This document shows, in pieces, positions 36,362-45,061 of a stretch of 64,000 bases of DNA. The notes under the pieces were generated by a model. That model worked only from the letters and a program-made list of their open reading frames with translations. It was not told the DNA's origin and did no database searches. The translations under genes and the position numbers were made by a program. Location: positions 1-64,000 of the forward strand of contig CAAGDV010000013.1 in assembly GCA_900768755.1 (NCBI GenBank), read 5' to 3'. The DNA comes from Lachnospiraceae bacterium. Its GTDB lineage: Bacteria; Bacillota; Clostridia; Lachnospirales; Lachnospiraceae. Every line of letters starts with the position of its first letter. The first letter of the stretch is position 1.

Positions 36362-37021
36362 TTAATCCGCAATGTCCCAGATTACGGTTACCGTATCCGT
36401 CATATCAATATCCTCCGGCTCGATGTCCATATCATATGAATCGGGTTCCGGAGTCATGCACCGCATGGTTACGGCTTCCAACGGTCTTGAGACAAACTCA
36501 ACCTCACCCCAGGAGTAGTCTATATTGACGATATCGCCAAGCTTCACCCCGGCTGATTCGGCAAGCACTTTTGCCTTTGCCGCTGAATCTTTTACCGCCT
36601 CCCCCAGCAGCTCATTTTTGGCTGCCTCCGGATTGGCAACGGTATACTCTATGGAAAATTCAGGCGACGCAGGGCAATGTGCGAGGGCATACAAAACCCT
36701 GCCCAGTCTCTCATTGTCCGCCGGAAATTCAAGTCTCATGCGGTGAGCATATTTATATCCCACAAAACGGTTTCTCCAGTTCCTGCCGTCTTCCTGATAA
36801 TTCTCATATTCCGTATTGATGCTAAACTGTACAGTCTTGAGAGCCTTACGGTCGTACCCGAGCTGCCCAACTGCATCCCTCAAAAGTTCCGAACTCTCCG
36901 AAGAATGCTTCAATGTGTCTTCGTATTCTTTGAAGGAACCTTCCAGTTTGATATTAAGCCGTATCGTGTCAGGTTTTACGGATATTCTTCCCTTGCCCGT
37001 GACCTTAATTGTTCTGTTCAT
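36362..37021 (-). CDS. SIMPL/DUF541 domain protein (219 aa)
   Basis: Starts MNRTIKVTGKGRISVKPDTI, the typical SIMPL opening, and continues with the family's alpha/beta repeats (LKTVQFSINTEYEN, KVLAESAGVKLGDIVNIDYS). No signal peptide is present, so it is probably cytosolic, unlike many relatives. Function is poorly known; some members are linked to oxidative stress, which fits the neighbouring desulfoferrodoxin. ATG at 37021 has AGAGG 8 nt upstream. Confidence 0.85.
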   Translation of the reverse strand: MNRTIKVTGKGRISVKPDTIRLNIKLEGSFKEYEDTLKHSSESSELLRDAVGQLGYDRKALKTVQFSINTEYENYQEDGRNWRNRFVGYKYAHRMRLEFPADNERLGRVLYALAHCPASPEFSIEYTVANPEAAKNELLGEAVKDSAAKAKVLAESAGVKLGDIVNIDYSWGEVEFVSRPLEAVTMRCMTPEPDSYDMDIEPEDIDMTDTVTVIWDIAD

Positions 37022-37101
37022 AACGTAACCTCTCTTAATTGCCATTATTTCTGAATAGCTGTTCCATTCACGCAGAATATTTTATAGGATACAGGAAAAA
37101 A

Positions 37102-37470
37102 TCACGCTTTCCACAAGCCGTGCAGATTACAGTATGCATATACTGCCTCAACAGTCTCCCCATCAGACAGGACAAAATCTGCCTTCGGTGCCTGCTCGGG
37201 AGCCAGTGTGCGTCTCTGGAAACCTTTTGATGTCTCCACTGCAATCCATTCGATGTAATGCGCGGCAACCATGGGATGAGTGACCTCTCCGACTGTCACG
37301 CTGACCTTGTTTCCGTCAATAGAAACAACCGGCACATGTTTGTCAAATGCCCCGTCGGAAGTGCCCGGAATAAGCTCTGTCATTTTCTGACCGCAGCACA
37401 TTACCAAAACCCCGTTGTCCTTTACCATTTCAATCATATTTCCGCAATGCTCACAAACAAAAAATCTCAT
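37102..37470 (-). CDS. dfx: Desulfoferrodoxin / superoxide reductase (122 aa)
   Basis: Reduces superoxide to peroxide in anaerobes. The N-terminal desulforedoxin centre has CEHC and a CC pair (Cys6, Cys9, Cys25, Cys26). The catalytic iron site ligands are visible in DKHVPVV, HPMVAAHYIEW and CNLHGLW. Two-iron form of normal length. It lies 25 nt after the flavodiiron gene and is presumably co-transcribed with it for oxygen defence. Confidence 0.96.
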   Translation of the reverse strand: MRFFVCEHCGNMIEMVKDNGVLVMCCGQKMTELIPGTSDGAFDKHVPVVSIDGNKVSVTVGEVTHPMVAAHYIEWIAVETSKGFQRRTLAPEQAPKADFVLSDGETVEAVYAYCNLHGLWKA

Positions 37471-37495
37471 ATTATTTTCCTCCTAAAAATGTATT

Positions 37496-38653
37496 TTATT
37501 TAATAAGTTCCGCCAGTTCTTCCAAAGCTTTTCTCGATTCAGCATTCAAGGAAGACTTAATTGTGACAACCGGTGCTGCGATTTCACAATTCTTAAAGCC
37601 TTGGACATACTCGGTAATAAGCCTGCCTGCCAACGGTCCCCACGAACCGTTCTCAATGATTCCGATTCTGCGGCTCTGATAGTTCTTAATCTTAAGATGG
37701 TATAAAAAGTCTTCCACGCACGGAAACAACGCGCCGTCATATGTAGGGCTTGCGATTACAAGTCTGTCATAACGGAATGCATCCTCTATCGCCTCGGCCA
37801 TGTCATCCCTTGCCAGATCAAACAAAGATACTTTGACGCCTCTGTCCTTGAGCATCTCTGCAAATTCTTTTACTGCCTCAGCCGTATTTCCGTGAATTGA
37901 GCCGTATGCGATTGTCACGCCCTCATCCTCCGGCTTATAGGATGACCAGATATCATATTTCTCGAAATAATGCCCCAGATTGTCCTTCAAAACAGGTCCG
38001 TGGAGCGGACAGATTATCTCAACATCCAATGCCGAAGTTTTCTTAAGAAGTGCCTGCACCGAAGCGCCGTATTTTCCGACAATGTTCATATAGTATCTTC
38101 TTGCTTCACAGTCCCACGGCTCGTCCGTATCCAAAGCTCCGAATTTTCCGAATCCGTCTGCCGAGAAAAGTATTTTCTCGGTGCTTTCATATTCCACCAT
38201 TACTTCAGGCCAGTGTACCATCGGTGCCATAATAAAAGTCAATGTATGCTTTCCAAGCTCCAGGCGGTCACCCTCTTTTACGATTAATGTTTTGTCCGTT
38301 ATATCCATATCAAAAAACTGCGGAAGCATTGCAAATGTTTTGGCACTTCCTACGAGCGTGATGCCCGGATATTTATCAACAACTTTGCCGATATTGGCCG
38401 CGTGATCCGGCTCAAGATGCGATATAACCAGATAATCCGGCTGTCTGCCCGCCAGTTCTTCACTTAGATTGGCAAACCATTCGTCCGTAACGCGGGCGTC
38501 TGCCGTGTCCATGATTGCAATTTTATCATCCAGAATCAGATAAGAATTATACGACACTCCGTTGGGAACCTCGTACTGGCTCTCGAACAAATCCAAATCA
38601 TGGTCGTCACATCCGATGTACTTAACTGTCTCTGAAACCGTAACTTTACTCAT
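37496..38653 (-). CDS. Flavodiiron protein, FprA-type (385 aa)
   Basis: Reduces oxygen (and/or NO) to water in the cytosol. The metallo-beta-lactamase domain (about 1-250) has the diiron ligands HLEPDHA, then MAPMVHWPE and the distal PLHGPVL. The flavodoxin domain (about 255-385) begins VTIAYGSIHGNT. MSKVTVSETV at 38653 has a GAGG ribosome site and is the family start; the open frame above it covers the promoter, where TATAAT is at 38706-38711. Confidence 0.95.
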   Translation of the reverse strand: MSKVTVSETVKYIGCDDHDLDLFESQYEVPNGVSYNSYLILDDKIAIMDTADARVTDEWFANLSEELAGRQPDYLVISHLEPDHAANIGKVVDKYPGITLVGSAKTFAMLPQFFDMDITDKTLIVKEGDRLELGKHTLTFIMAPMVHWPEVMVEYESTEKILFSADGFGKFGALDTDEPWDCEARRYYMNIVGKYGASVQALLKKTSALDVEIICPLHGPVLKDNLGHYFEKYDIWSSYKPEDEGVTIAYGSIHGNTAEAVKEFAEMLKDRGVKVSLFDLARDDMAEAIEDAFRYDRLVIASPTYDGALFPCVEDFLYHLKIKNYQSRRIGIIENGSWGPLAGRLITEYVQGFKNCEIAAPVVTIKSSLNAESRKALEELAELIK

Positions 38654-38745
38654 CGCTTTATCCTCTCTTATGTATTTAATTGTCTTTTGACTTTTACACA
38701 TAAAGATTATAACACATATGATGTTATTATGATATATCAAAATTA

Positions 38746-39345
38746 TTAAATCAGGCTCTTTAGTATATTGACACAACCGTCAATTCCCAGAACTGCGCTG
38801 TCCATGATAAGATCATAATTTTTCATGTCGTCCCAGCGCTTTGTAGTGTTGGCATAGTAATAATTGGAGCGCTTTTTATCAAAGTGTTTTCTGGTCTTTT
38901 CAACATCGCGCCCGGGGATTCCGTAATCCCCGATAATGCGCTTTTTCTTTATTTCATCGTCGGAGCAACGGATATATACCTTAAGCACGCCAGTTTTGTC
39001 CCGTAAGGCTTCCGACGCGCAGTGTCCGAGGAAAACTGCTTTTTTGTTACCCGCCATCTTTCGAATCTCGTCCTGCTCTGCTATGAAAATATGCCCCTCG
39101 TAGCTCAACATATCCGAATTGCCTATGTTTGACTGCCTGAGCGCATAGATTGTGTACAGAAAACTGCCGGACACATTTTCCTCGTATTTTTCAATATCCT
39201 TTACCGGAATGCCTTTTGCTGCTGAAACCGCCTCGAGAATTTCTCTGCCGTAACATGAGATTCCGGTCTCCTCCGCCAGCCTGCGGGCAACTTCGGTTCC
39301 GCCGCTGCCATACTCACGTTCAATTGTAATATACTTAAATTTCAT
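38746..39345 (-). CDS. Cytidylate-kinase-like family protein (199 aa)
   Basis: Belongs to the cytidylate kinase 2 type P-loop family: ITIEREYGSGGTEVARRLAE with a relaxed Walker A, then CYGREIL, IRCSDDEIKKKRI and the lid-like YYYANTTKRWDD. The substrate is unproven; many Clostridia carry such paralogues besides the true Cmk. GGAGG precedes the ATG. Confidence 0.85.
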   Translation of the reverse strand: MKFKYITIEREYGSGGTEVARRLAEETGISCYGREILEAVSAAKGIPVKDIEKYEENVSGSFLYTIYALRQSNIGNSDMLSYEGHIFIAEQDEIRKMAGNKKAVFLGHCASEALRDKTGVLKVYIRCSDDEIKKKRIIGDYGIPGRDVEKTRKHFDKKRSNYYYANTTKRWDDMKNYDLIMDSAVLGIDGCVNILKSLI

Positions 39346-39369
39346 AGAATCCCTCCCAATGAATTTGTC

Positions 39370-41787
39370 TTATGAGGCCTGCTCAAACTGGCTGTTGTAA
39401 AGCTCGGCGTAGAAACCGTTTTTCGTCAGAAGTTCATCGTGAGTGCCGCTTTCAACAATGTCTCCGTCCTTTAAGACAAGAATCAGATCGGAATTTCTGA
39501 TTGTCGACAGACGATGAGCGATTACAAAAGAAGTACGGTTCTCCATCAGTTTGTCCATCGCCGCCTGAATCTGCTGCTCCGTGCGGGTATCGACCGAACT
39601 GGTTGCTTCGTCAAGAATCAGCATGGGTTTATCTGCAATCATGGCACGTGCTATCGTAAGCTGCTGCTTCTGTCCCTGCGAAAGGTTGACCTGATCATTA
39701 AGTACCGTATCATAGCCATTCGGGAGTGTGCGGATAAAATGGTCAAGACCCACTGCCTTGCAGGCTTCGGTAATTTTGTCATCACTTACATCATCCGCAC
39801 AGTATACCAGATTTTCCCTGACCGTACCCTCAAACAGCCATGTATCCTGAAGTACCATACAAAACTGTGAGTGCACCTCTTCTCGTGTCATTTCCCTGGT
39901 GGATACTCCGTCTATACGGATTTCGCCGCCCTGAATCTCGTGGAAACGCATGAGCAGGTTAACCAATGTTGTTTTGCCCGCACCGGTCGGTCCGACGATG
40001 GCGACTTTCTGACCGGGTTCTGCTTTTGCAGAAAAATCCTTGATTACAATTGCATCCGAATCCTCATAGCCGAATTTCACATGGTCAAACTCAACAGTCC
40101 CCTTGACATCATCAAGTTTTGCGGTTTTGCCGCTTTCATCTTCCATATCCTCGGCCTCGAGAAACTCAAACACACGCTCTCCGGCTGCCGCTGCCGACTG
40201 AAGCGACTGCATCGCCTGGGCTATCTGGGAAAGGGGCTGGGTAAAATAGCGCACATACATCATAAACGCGACGATAACGCCAAAACCGATTCTTCCGTCA
40301 AGTGCCATTGCTCCGCCGACCACGCACACCGCAACATACCCGAAGTTACCGATGAGCGCCATAATGGGCTGCATAAGTCCGGCAAGACACTGCGCGCGGA
40401 ATCCGCTCTGTCTTAACTGTCCGTTCATCTCATCAAACGCTTTTTGGGCGTTCTCCTCACCGTTATACGCCTTCACAACCGTATGTCCGGCGTATATCTC
40501 CTCTATATGTCCGTTGAGTCTTCCGAGGTGCTTCTGCTGGCGGGCAAAATATTTCTGGCTCCGCCCCATTATCAGGAACATGAATACAAATCCGAGAAGA
40601 CTTGCAAGTACCGCCGTGAGCGTCATGATGAGGTTTGTTTTGAGCATCATAACAAGGCTTCCCAACAGCAGCACTATTGCGCTTACAAGACCGCTGATGC
40701 TCTGGTTTAGGGACTGTCCGATTGTGTCCACATCATTGGTTACTCTGGAAAGGACATCACCGGTGCTGGTCTTATTGTAGTACCACATCGGCAGGCGGTT
40801 TATTTTGCCCGATATGTCGGAGCGCATCTGTTTGGAAACGCGCTGTGTAACGGTTGCCATTCCGAATCCCTGAATCGCTGTAAAAACATAGCTGCAGGCG
40901 TACATGACAATTAACGTAACCGCTATGGTAAAGATTCTGTCCATGTCAACAGAAGGCTTAATGAGACCTTTTATTGAATCCGGCAGACTCTCTAAGGCGT
41001 TCAAAGCAGACTCCGTATTCCCCATGTCTGCTCCGCCCATAACTTCCGTCATTGCCTGCTGGTCTGCGGCAGAAATCACCGTGCCGTCCACAATTACATC
41101 GGTGTAAAGTGCTTTGCCTACCGTCTGCGGCAGAGCAGCGAGCGCTGCCTGCATTGCCGCTTCATCTTCCTCGTCGACACCGCCAAAAAGCTTTAATGTT
41201 CCAATCTGTTCCGCACCGGAAATGACTGAATCATTTACGGTAATTTCTGTAAACAATATGTTAAGGATGTTGTCGGGGAGCGTAAAAAGCATTGCGCGGC
41301 TCTCCTCCTCCGATACGGTTTCCATCTTCTCAAGCGTCTGCATAAAAACTGCTTTGTCCTCATCCGTGATGTCTGTCGATGCCAAAACCTTGGCGGTATT
41401 CTCCTTCATACGGTCGCCGTCAGCGATATTCCCGCTGATGCTGTCTATCGCAAGCTTCAGATTGGCGGAAACATTGTCCGATACGGTCTTTGTTATTATC
41501 TGCAGCTGTTCTTCCTTCGGAGCAATTCCGGAGGTTATTGTATCGGTCATGTCAGATAACTTGTCCGGACCTATCAGCATCAGCACGGTTCCCGCTATGG
41601 CACAAACAAGCGCCACAACAATCACGGCACGGTATCTTCGGCAGTAGCCGAAAAGCTTTTTCCATGTTCCGACCAGATTCTTGGCTTTCTCTCCTCCCGG
41701 TCTGCCCGGTCCGCCGTGCCGTGGTCCCGGTCCCGGTCCTCTTTTGGGGGAATCATCCCGTCCGATTTCATATTCTTTATTATCCAT
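39370..41787 (-). CDS. ABC exporter half-transporter with large extracytoplasmic insert (805 aa)
   Basis: A type IV ABC exporter half of a heterodimer. The Gly/Pro/Arg-rich cytosolic start (residues 11-32) precedes membrane helices. Between the first and second helices (about 88-282) lies an acidic insertion of about 195 residues, predicted outside the cell. The nucleotide domain (about 570-805) has GPTGAGKTTLV, the signature NLSQGQKQQ and LILDEATSSVDTRTE. The ATG shares one base with the upstream stop (TAATG), giving tight coupling. BmrD-like multidrug subunits also carry an extracellular insert. Confidence 0.9.
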   Translation of the reverse strand: MDNKEYEIGRDDSPKRGPGPGPRHGGPGRPGGEKAKNLVGTWKKLFGYCRRYRAVIVVALVCAIAGTVLMLIGPDKLSDMTDTITSGIAPKEEQLQIITKTVSDNVSANLKLAIDSISGNIADGDRMKENTAKVLASTDITDEDKAVFMQTLEKMETVSEEESRAMLFTLPDNILNILFTEITVNDSVISGAEQIGTLKLFGGVDEEDEAAMQAALAALPQTVGKALYTDVIVDGTVISAADQQAMTEVMGGADMGNTESALNALESLPDSIKGLIKPSVDMDRIFTIAVTLIVMYACSYVFTAIQGFGMATVTQRVSKQMRSDISGKINRLPMWYYNKTSTGDVLSRVTNDVDTIGQSLNQSISGLVSAIVLLLGSLVMMLKTNLIMTLTAVLASLLGFVFMFLIMGRSQKYFARQQKHLGRLNGHIEEIYAGHTVVKAYNGEENAQKAFDEMNGQLRQSGFRAQCLAGLMQPIMALIGNFGYVAVCVVGGAMALDGRIGFGVIVAFMMYVRYFTQPLSQIAQAMQSLQSAAAAGERVFEFLEAEDMEDESGKTAKLDDVKGTVEFDHVKFGYEDSDAIVIKDFSAKAEPGQKVAIVGPTGAGKTTLVNLLMRFHEIQGGEIRIDGVSTREMTREEVHSQFCMVLQDTWLFEGTVRENLVYCADDVSDDKITEACKAVGLDHFIRTLPNGYDTVLNDQVNLSQGQKQQLTIARAMIADKPMLILDEATSSVDTRTEQQIQAAMDKLMENRTSFVIAHRLSTIRNSDLILVLKDGDIVESGTHDELLTKNGFYAELYNSQFEQAS

Positions 41788-43544
41788 TACGCAAGTTCCT
41801 CCTTTGAAAGCTGAGACAGCGCAATCTGACGATATACTTCGCAATTTTCCATCAGCTCACTGTGTCTTCCGATTCCGGCAATCTTTCCATCCTCAAGCAC
41901 TATAATACGGTCTGCCTCACGGATTGTTCCTATACGCTGGGCGACAATCACTCTCGTTGAGTTCCTACACTTTTCATCCAATGTTTTGCGCAAAATACGG
42001 TCTGTTTTATAGTCAAGCGCAGAAAAAGAATCGTCAAAAATAAAGATTTCAGGCTTGCGCGCGATTGCCCTTGCTATAGACAGACGCTGCTTCTGACCGC
42101 CCGAGAGATTGGAGCCGCCCTGCGCGACAAATCCGTCGTAGGTATCTTCCATATTTTCAACAAACTCGGCCGCCTGCGCAGTCGAAACGGCGTCCTTGAT
42201 GTCCTCCGAATCCGCGGCGTCCCGTCCGTTGTCGCCGTATGCAACGTTGGAGCTTATTGTACCGGAAAACAGCGTCGCCTTCTGCGACACATAACCGATT
42301 TTGTTGCGGAGGGCTTTTTGCGTATAGTTTTTGACATTCACGCCGTCGACAAGTACTTCGCCTTCCGTGACATCATAAAAACGCGGAATCAGATTGATTG
42401 CAGTACTCTTGCCGCAGCCCGTGGCACCGATGAAAGCAACGGTTTCACCCTGTTTTGCCGTAAAAGAAATGTTCTGAAGAACATACTCATCGGAGTCGGG
42501 ATATTTAAAAGATACATCCCTGAATTCAATTTCACCTGTTCTGCCCGCTTCACCCTCAGTTAAGGTTCCGTCATGAATTGAAGGCTTCGTATCAAGAACT
42601 TCATTAATACGGCCTGCTGCCACAAGTGCACGCGGAAGAAGAATGAATATTACTACCAGCATCATGAATGACATAACGACCTGTATCGCATACTGCGAAA
42701 AAACCATCATTTCAGAGAACAATGTGATTTTGTCCATCAGTCCGGCTTCGTTAATCAGAATCGCACCAATCCAGTATATTGCCAATGAAAGGCTGCTCAT
42801 TATAAGCTGAATACTCGGCATCATAAGAGACATCGTCCTCTGTGCAAAAAGATTCGCGTGCGTGAGTTCTTCGTTTGCCACGCCGAATTTCTTTTCCTGA
42901 TATTCCTCGGCATTATATGCCCTTACAACCCTGAGTCCCGTAATATTTTCCCTTGTCACACGGTTAAGATTATCCGTGAGGCGCTGCATCTGCTTAAATT
43001 TCGGAAGCGCAACAACCACACATATTCCGACGACAATCAGAAGCACAACAACTGCAACTGCTGTGGAAAAAGTCCACTGCCACGATTTGTTGATGATTTT
43101 GCATATCGCCCACACCGCCATAATCGGTGCACGGAAAAGCATCTGAAGCCCCATCACGATGAGCATCTGAACCTGCATAACATCGTTGGTGGAACGGGTA
43201 ATCAGACTCGCCGTTGAGAATCGTCCGATTTCCTCCATGGAAAAAGACTGGACTTTTCTGAACAGTTCTCCCCTTATCGTTGCTCCGAGCCCTGTCGCAA
43301 GCCTTGAGGCGCAGACAGAAGTGCCTACGGTCGCCGCAAAACTAAGCAGCGCATAAAGCAGCATTTTGCCGCCTGCTATGATTACTTCGGACATTTTGCT
43401 GCCTGAGGTCTGAACAAGCACCGTAATCTCCGACATATACTCGGGCATTGTCAGTTCAGCCCATACTGACAGGACGATAAAGCCAACTGCCAGAAACGCC
43501 AGCGCCCATTCTTTAATTGAAAATTTCTTTATAAGCTTCAGCAT
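41787..43544 (-). CDS. ABC exporter half-transporter (585 aa)
   Basis: Partner subunit: six membrane helices (about 1-310) and a nucleotide domain with GATGCGKSTAI, the signature NLSGGQKQRLSI and IFIFDDSFSALDYKTD. The residue after the Walker B aspartates is Ser rather than Glu, as in the degenerate site of heterodimeric exporters such as BmrC/LmrC. The ATG at 43544 follows AAAGGAG. Confidence 0.92.
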   Translation of the reverse strand: MLKLIKKFSIKEWALAFLAVGFIVLSVWAELTMPEYMSEITVLVQTSGSKMSEVIIAGGKMLLYALLSFAATVGTSVCASRLATGLGATIRGELFRKVQSFSMEEIGRFSTASLITRSTNDVMQVQMLIVMGLQMLFRAPIMAVWAICKIINKSWQWTFSTAVAVVVLLIVVGICVVVALPKFKQMQRLTDNLNRVTRENITGLRVVRAYNAEEYQEKKFGVANEELTHANLFAQRTMSLMMPSIQLIMSSLSLAIYWIGAILINEAGLMDKITLFSEMMVFSQYAIQVVMSFMMLVVIFILLPRALVAAGRINEVLDTKPSIHDGTLTEGEAGRTGEIEFRDVSFKYPDSDEYVLQNISFTAKQGETVAFIGATGCGKSTAINLIPRFYDVTEGEVLVDGVNVKNYTQKALRNKIGYVSQKATLFSGTISSNVAYGDNGRDAADSEDIKDAVSTAQAAEFVENMEDTYDGFVAQGGSNLSGGQKQRLSIARAIARKPEIFIFDDSFSALDYKTDRILRKTLDEKCRNSTRVIVAQRIGTIREADRIIVLEDGKIAGIGRHSELMENCEVYRQIALSQLSKEELA

Positions 43545-43610
43545 CAGACAATCATCTCCTTTGATTATTTCATAATCTGTCATTCACTCTTTAGGTAAAA
43601 TGATATAACA

Positions 43611-43640
43611 ATATAACCCCTATTGCCATATTTTAGTCAA
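43611..43640 (-). promoter_or_regulatory. Promoter for the ABC exporter genes
   Basis: TTGACT (43635-43640) and TTATAT (43611-43616) are spaced 18 bp on the minus strand, about 70 nt before the first exporter gene. Confidence 0.5.
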
Positions 43641-43716
43641 TAAAAAATATATAAATTTTGTATAAATTTTTTATAAATCGAGTAGGAGTGAATTTTTTTC
43701 CTCCTGCCCGCCCGTG

Positions 43717-43755
43717 AGCCTCATGTCCGTAAGGACATATTTCATATGTGAGGCT
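43717..43755. repeat. Nested hairpin, probable interspersed repeat
   Basis: AGCCTCA (43717-43723) pairs TGAGGCT (43749-43755) and encloses ATGTCC-gtaa-GGACAT (43723-43738). The 43545-43917 gap otherwise contains the promoter of the ABC genes and the terminator of the alcohol dehydrogenase. A short open frame here (43633-43902, minus) looks non-coding. I recall similar palindromes repeated between genes of Lachnospiraceae. Confidence 0.45.
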
Positions 43756-43762
43756 CTGCGAC

Positions 43763-43792
43763 AAAAAAGGAGCAGAGAAAAATCTCTGCCCC
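43763..43792 (-). terminator. Intrinsic terminator after the iron alcohol dehydrogenase
   Basis: A 10-bp stem with one wobble (43769-43778 with 43783-43792, loop aaaa) is followed by a T run on the minus strand. It closes the patA-gabT-adh transcript. Confidence 0.85.
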
Positions 43793-43917
43793 TTTCCGTA
43801 CCATTTTACGTCATAAAGTGCTTTCTGAACCTTAATATCTCGTATCCGCCAAGCATCAGACACCCAACGGCATAACATACATCTTCTCTTATCATGCGAC
43901 AAATGTCAAGAACCGGT

Positions 43918-45048
43918 TTATATTGCCTTTAAATAAATCTCTTTTATCTGCTCTCTTGTAAATGTAACCGGATGATTATTATAATTTCCGATGGAAACCT
44001 TGAAGAAATTATCCACCATCCAATCCACATCCGAAGACGTAATTCCCTGTTCCCCGAGCGTTATTCTCAGCTCAATCTGCTCCAACAGGCGGTTTATGCT
44101 CTCCGTGCAGTCATTTTCATCCTTTCCGCCAAGACAACGTGAAATATCCGCAAACTTTTCGGGTGCTCCCGAAATACTCATCTGCGTAATCACCGGAGTG
44201 AGCGCTGCAAGACCTCTTCCGTGAACGATATTGCGAAGTCCGCTTGCCGGATGCTCCATACCGTGTGCCACCGTTACGCCGGCAGTGTTGATGACCATTC
44301 CGCCAATAGTGCTTGACCATGTAATTGCATCCCAGTCATCGGCTGTTCCCGCACCACGGTATACCGGTACAAAATGTTTTCCAATCAACTTCATGCCCTC
44401 CAACGCAAGCATATCCGTCATAGGTTGTGCGATTTTGGAGGTATACGCCTCCATACAATGGCACAGCGCATCAAAGCCTACCGAGGCGAGCACCGGTTTA
44501 GGCATCGTCTGCATAAGCTCCGAATCGATGATTGAGGCTTTCGCAACTATGGCCGGACAACGAAGCGATTTTTTGTCGCCCGTATTGGGATTGGTCAGCA
44601 CTGCAAAACCATTGCCCTCGCTTCCTGTTCCGCAGGTTGTGGGCACAAGAATGAGCGGGAGTGCCTCATCACTGTGCTTTTTGTTGAAAATATAATCACT
44701 TATATCGCCGTCGTTTTTGACTATGAATGCAATCGCTTTGGCGCAGTCCATAATGCTTCCGCCGCCAAGACCGACAACCACATCGCATCCGTTTTCTTTC
44801 GCAAGGCGGGCGCCCTCAACAGCTGTCGTCGTCAAAGGATTCTGACTGACTCTGTCAAAAACAACACTTTCCACGCCGGCCGCTTTAAGATTATCCACTG
44901 CACGGTCAAGAAGACCGGATTTTTTGGTGCTGCTACGCCCTGTTACAACAAGTGCTTTGCGTCCGTACACCGCAGTCTCCCTGCCGATAAGTTCTGCCTT
45001 TCCCCTGCCAAAAATCAGGTTCACGGGGAGATAATAATTAAAATTCAT
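43918..45048 (-). CDS. Iron-containing alcohol dehydrogenase, possible 4-hydroxybutyrate dehydrogenase (376 aa)
   Basis: Group III iron alcohol dehydrogenase: GLGGGSIMDCAKAIAF binds NAD(P), PTTCGTGSEGNGFAV follows, and the metal ligands lie in GFDALCHCMEAYTS, HGMEHPAS and IVHGRGLA. It starts 13 nt after the GABA aminotransferase gene. In that context reduction of succinate semialdehyde to 4-hydroxybutyrate is the likely reaction, as in Clostridium kluyveri; other aldehydes are possible. GGAGG precedes the ATG. Confidence 0.85.
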   Translation of the reverse strand: MNFNYYLPVNLIFGRGKAELIGRETAVYGRKALVVTGRSSTKKSGLLDRAVDNLKAAGVESVVFDRVSQNPLTTTAVEGARLAKENGCDVVVGLGGGSIMDCAKAIAFIVKNDGDISDYIFNKKHSDEALPLILVPTTCGTGSEGNGFAVLTNPNTGDKKSLRCPAIVAKASIIDSELMQTMPKPVLASVGFDALCHCMEAYTSKIAQPMTDMLALEGMKLIGKHFVPVYRGAGTADDWDAITWSSTIGGMVINTAGVTVAHGMEHPASGLRNIVHGRGLAALTPVITQMSISGAPEKFADISRCLGGKDENDCTESINRLLEQIELRITLGEQGITSSDVDWMVDNFFKVSIGNYNNHPVTFTREQIKEIYLKAI

Positions 45049-45061
45049 ATATTCCTCCCGT

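Noticed and set aside
43633..43902. Minus-strand open frame of 89 codons after the iron alcohol dehydrogenase
   Set aside because: It runs through the alcohol dehydrogenase terminator and a palindromic repeat and extends toward the ABC promoter; its product looks like a translated repeat, not a protein.
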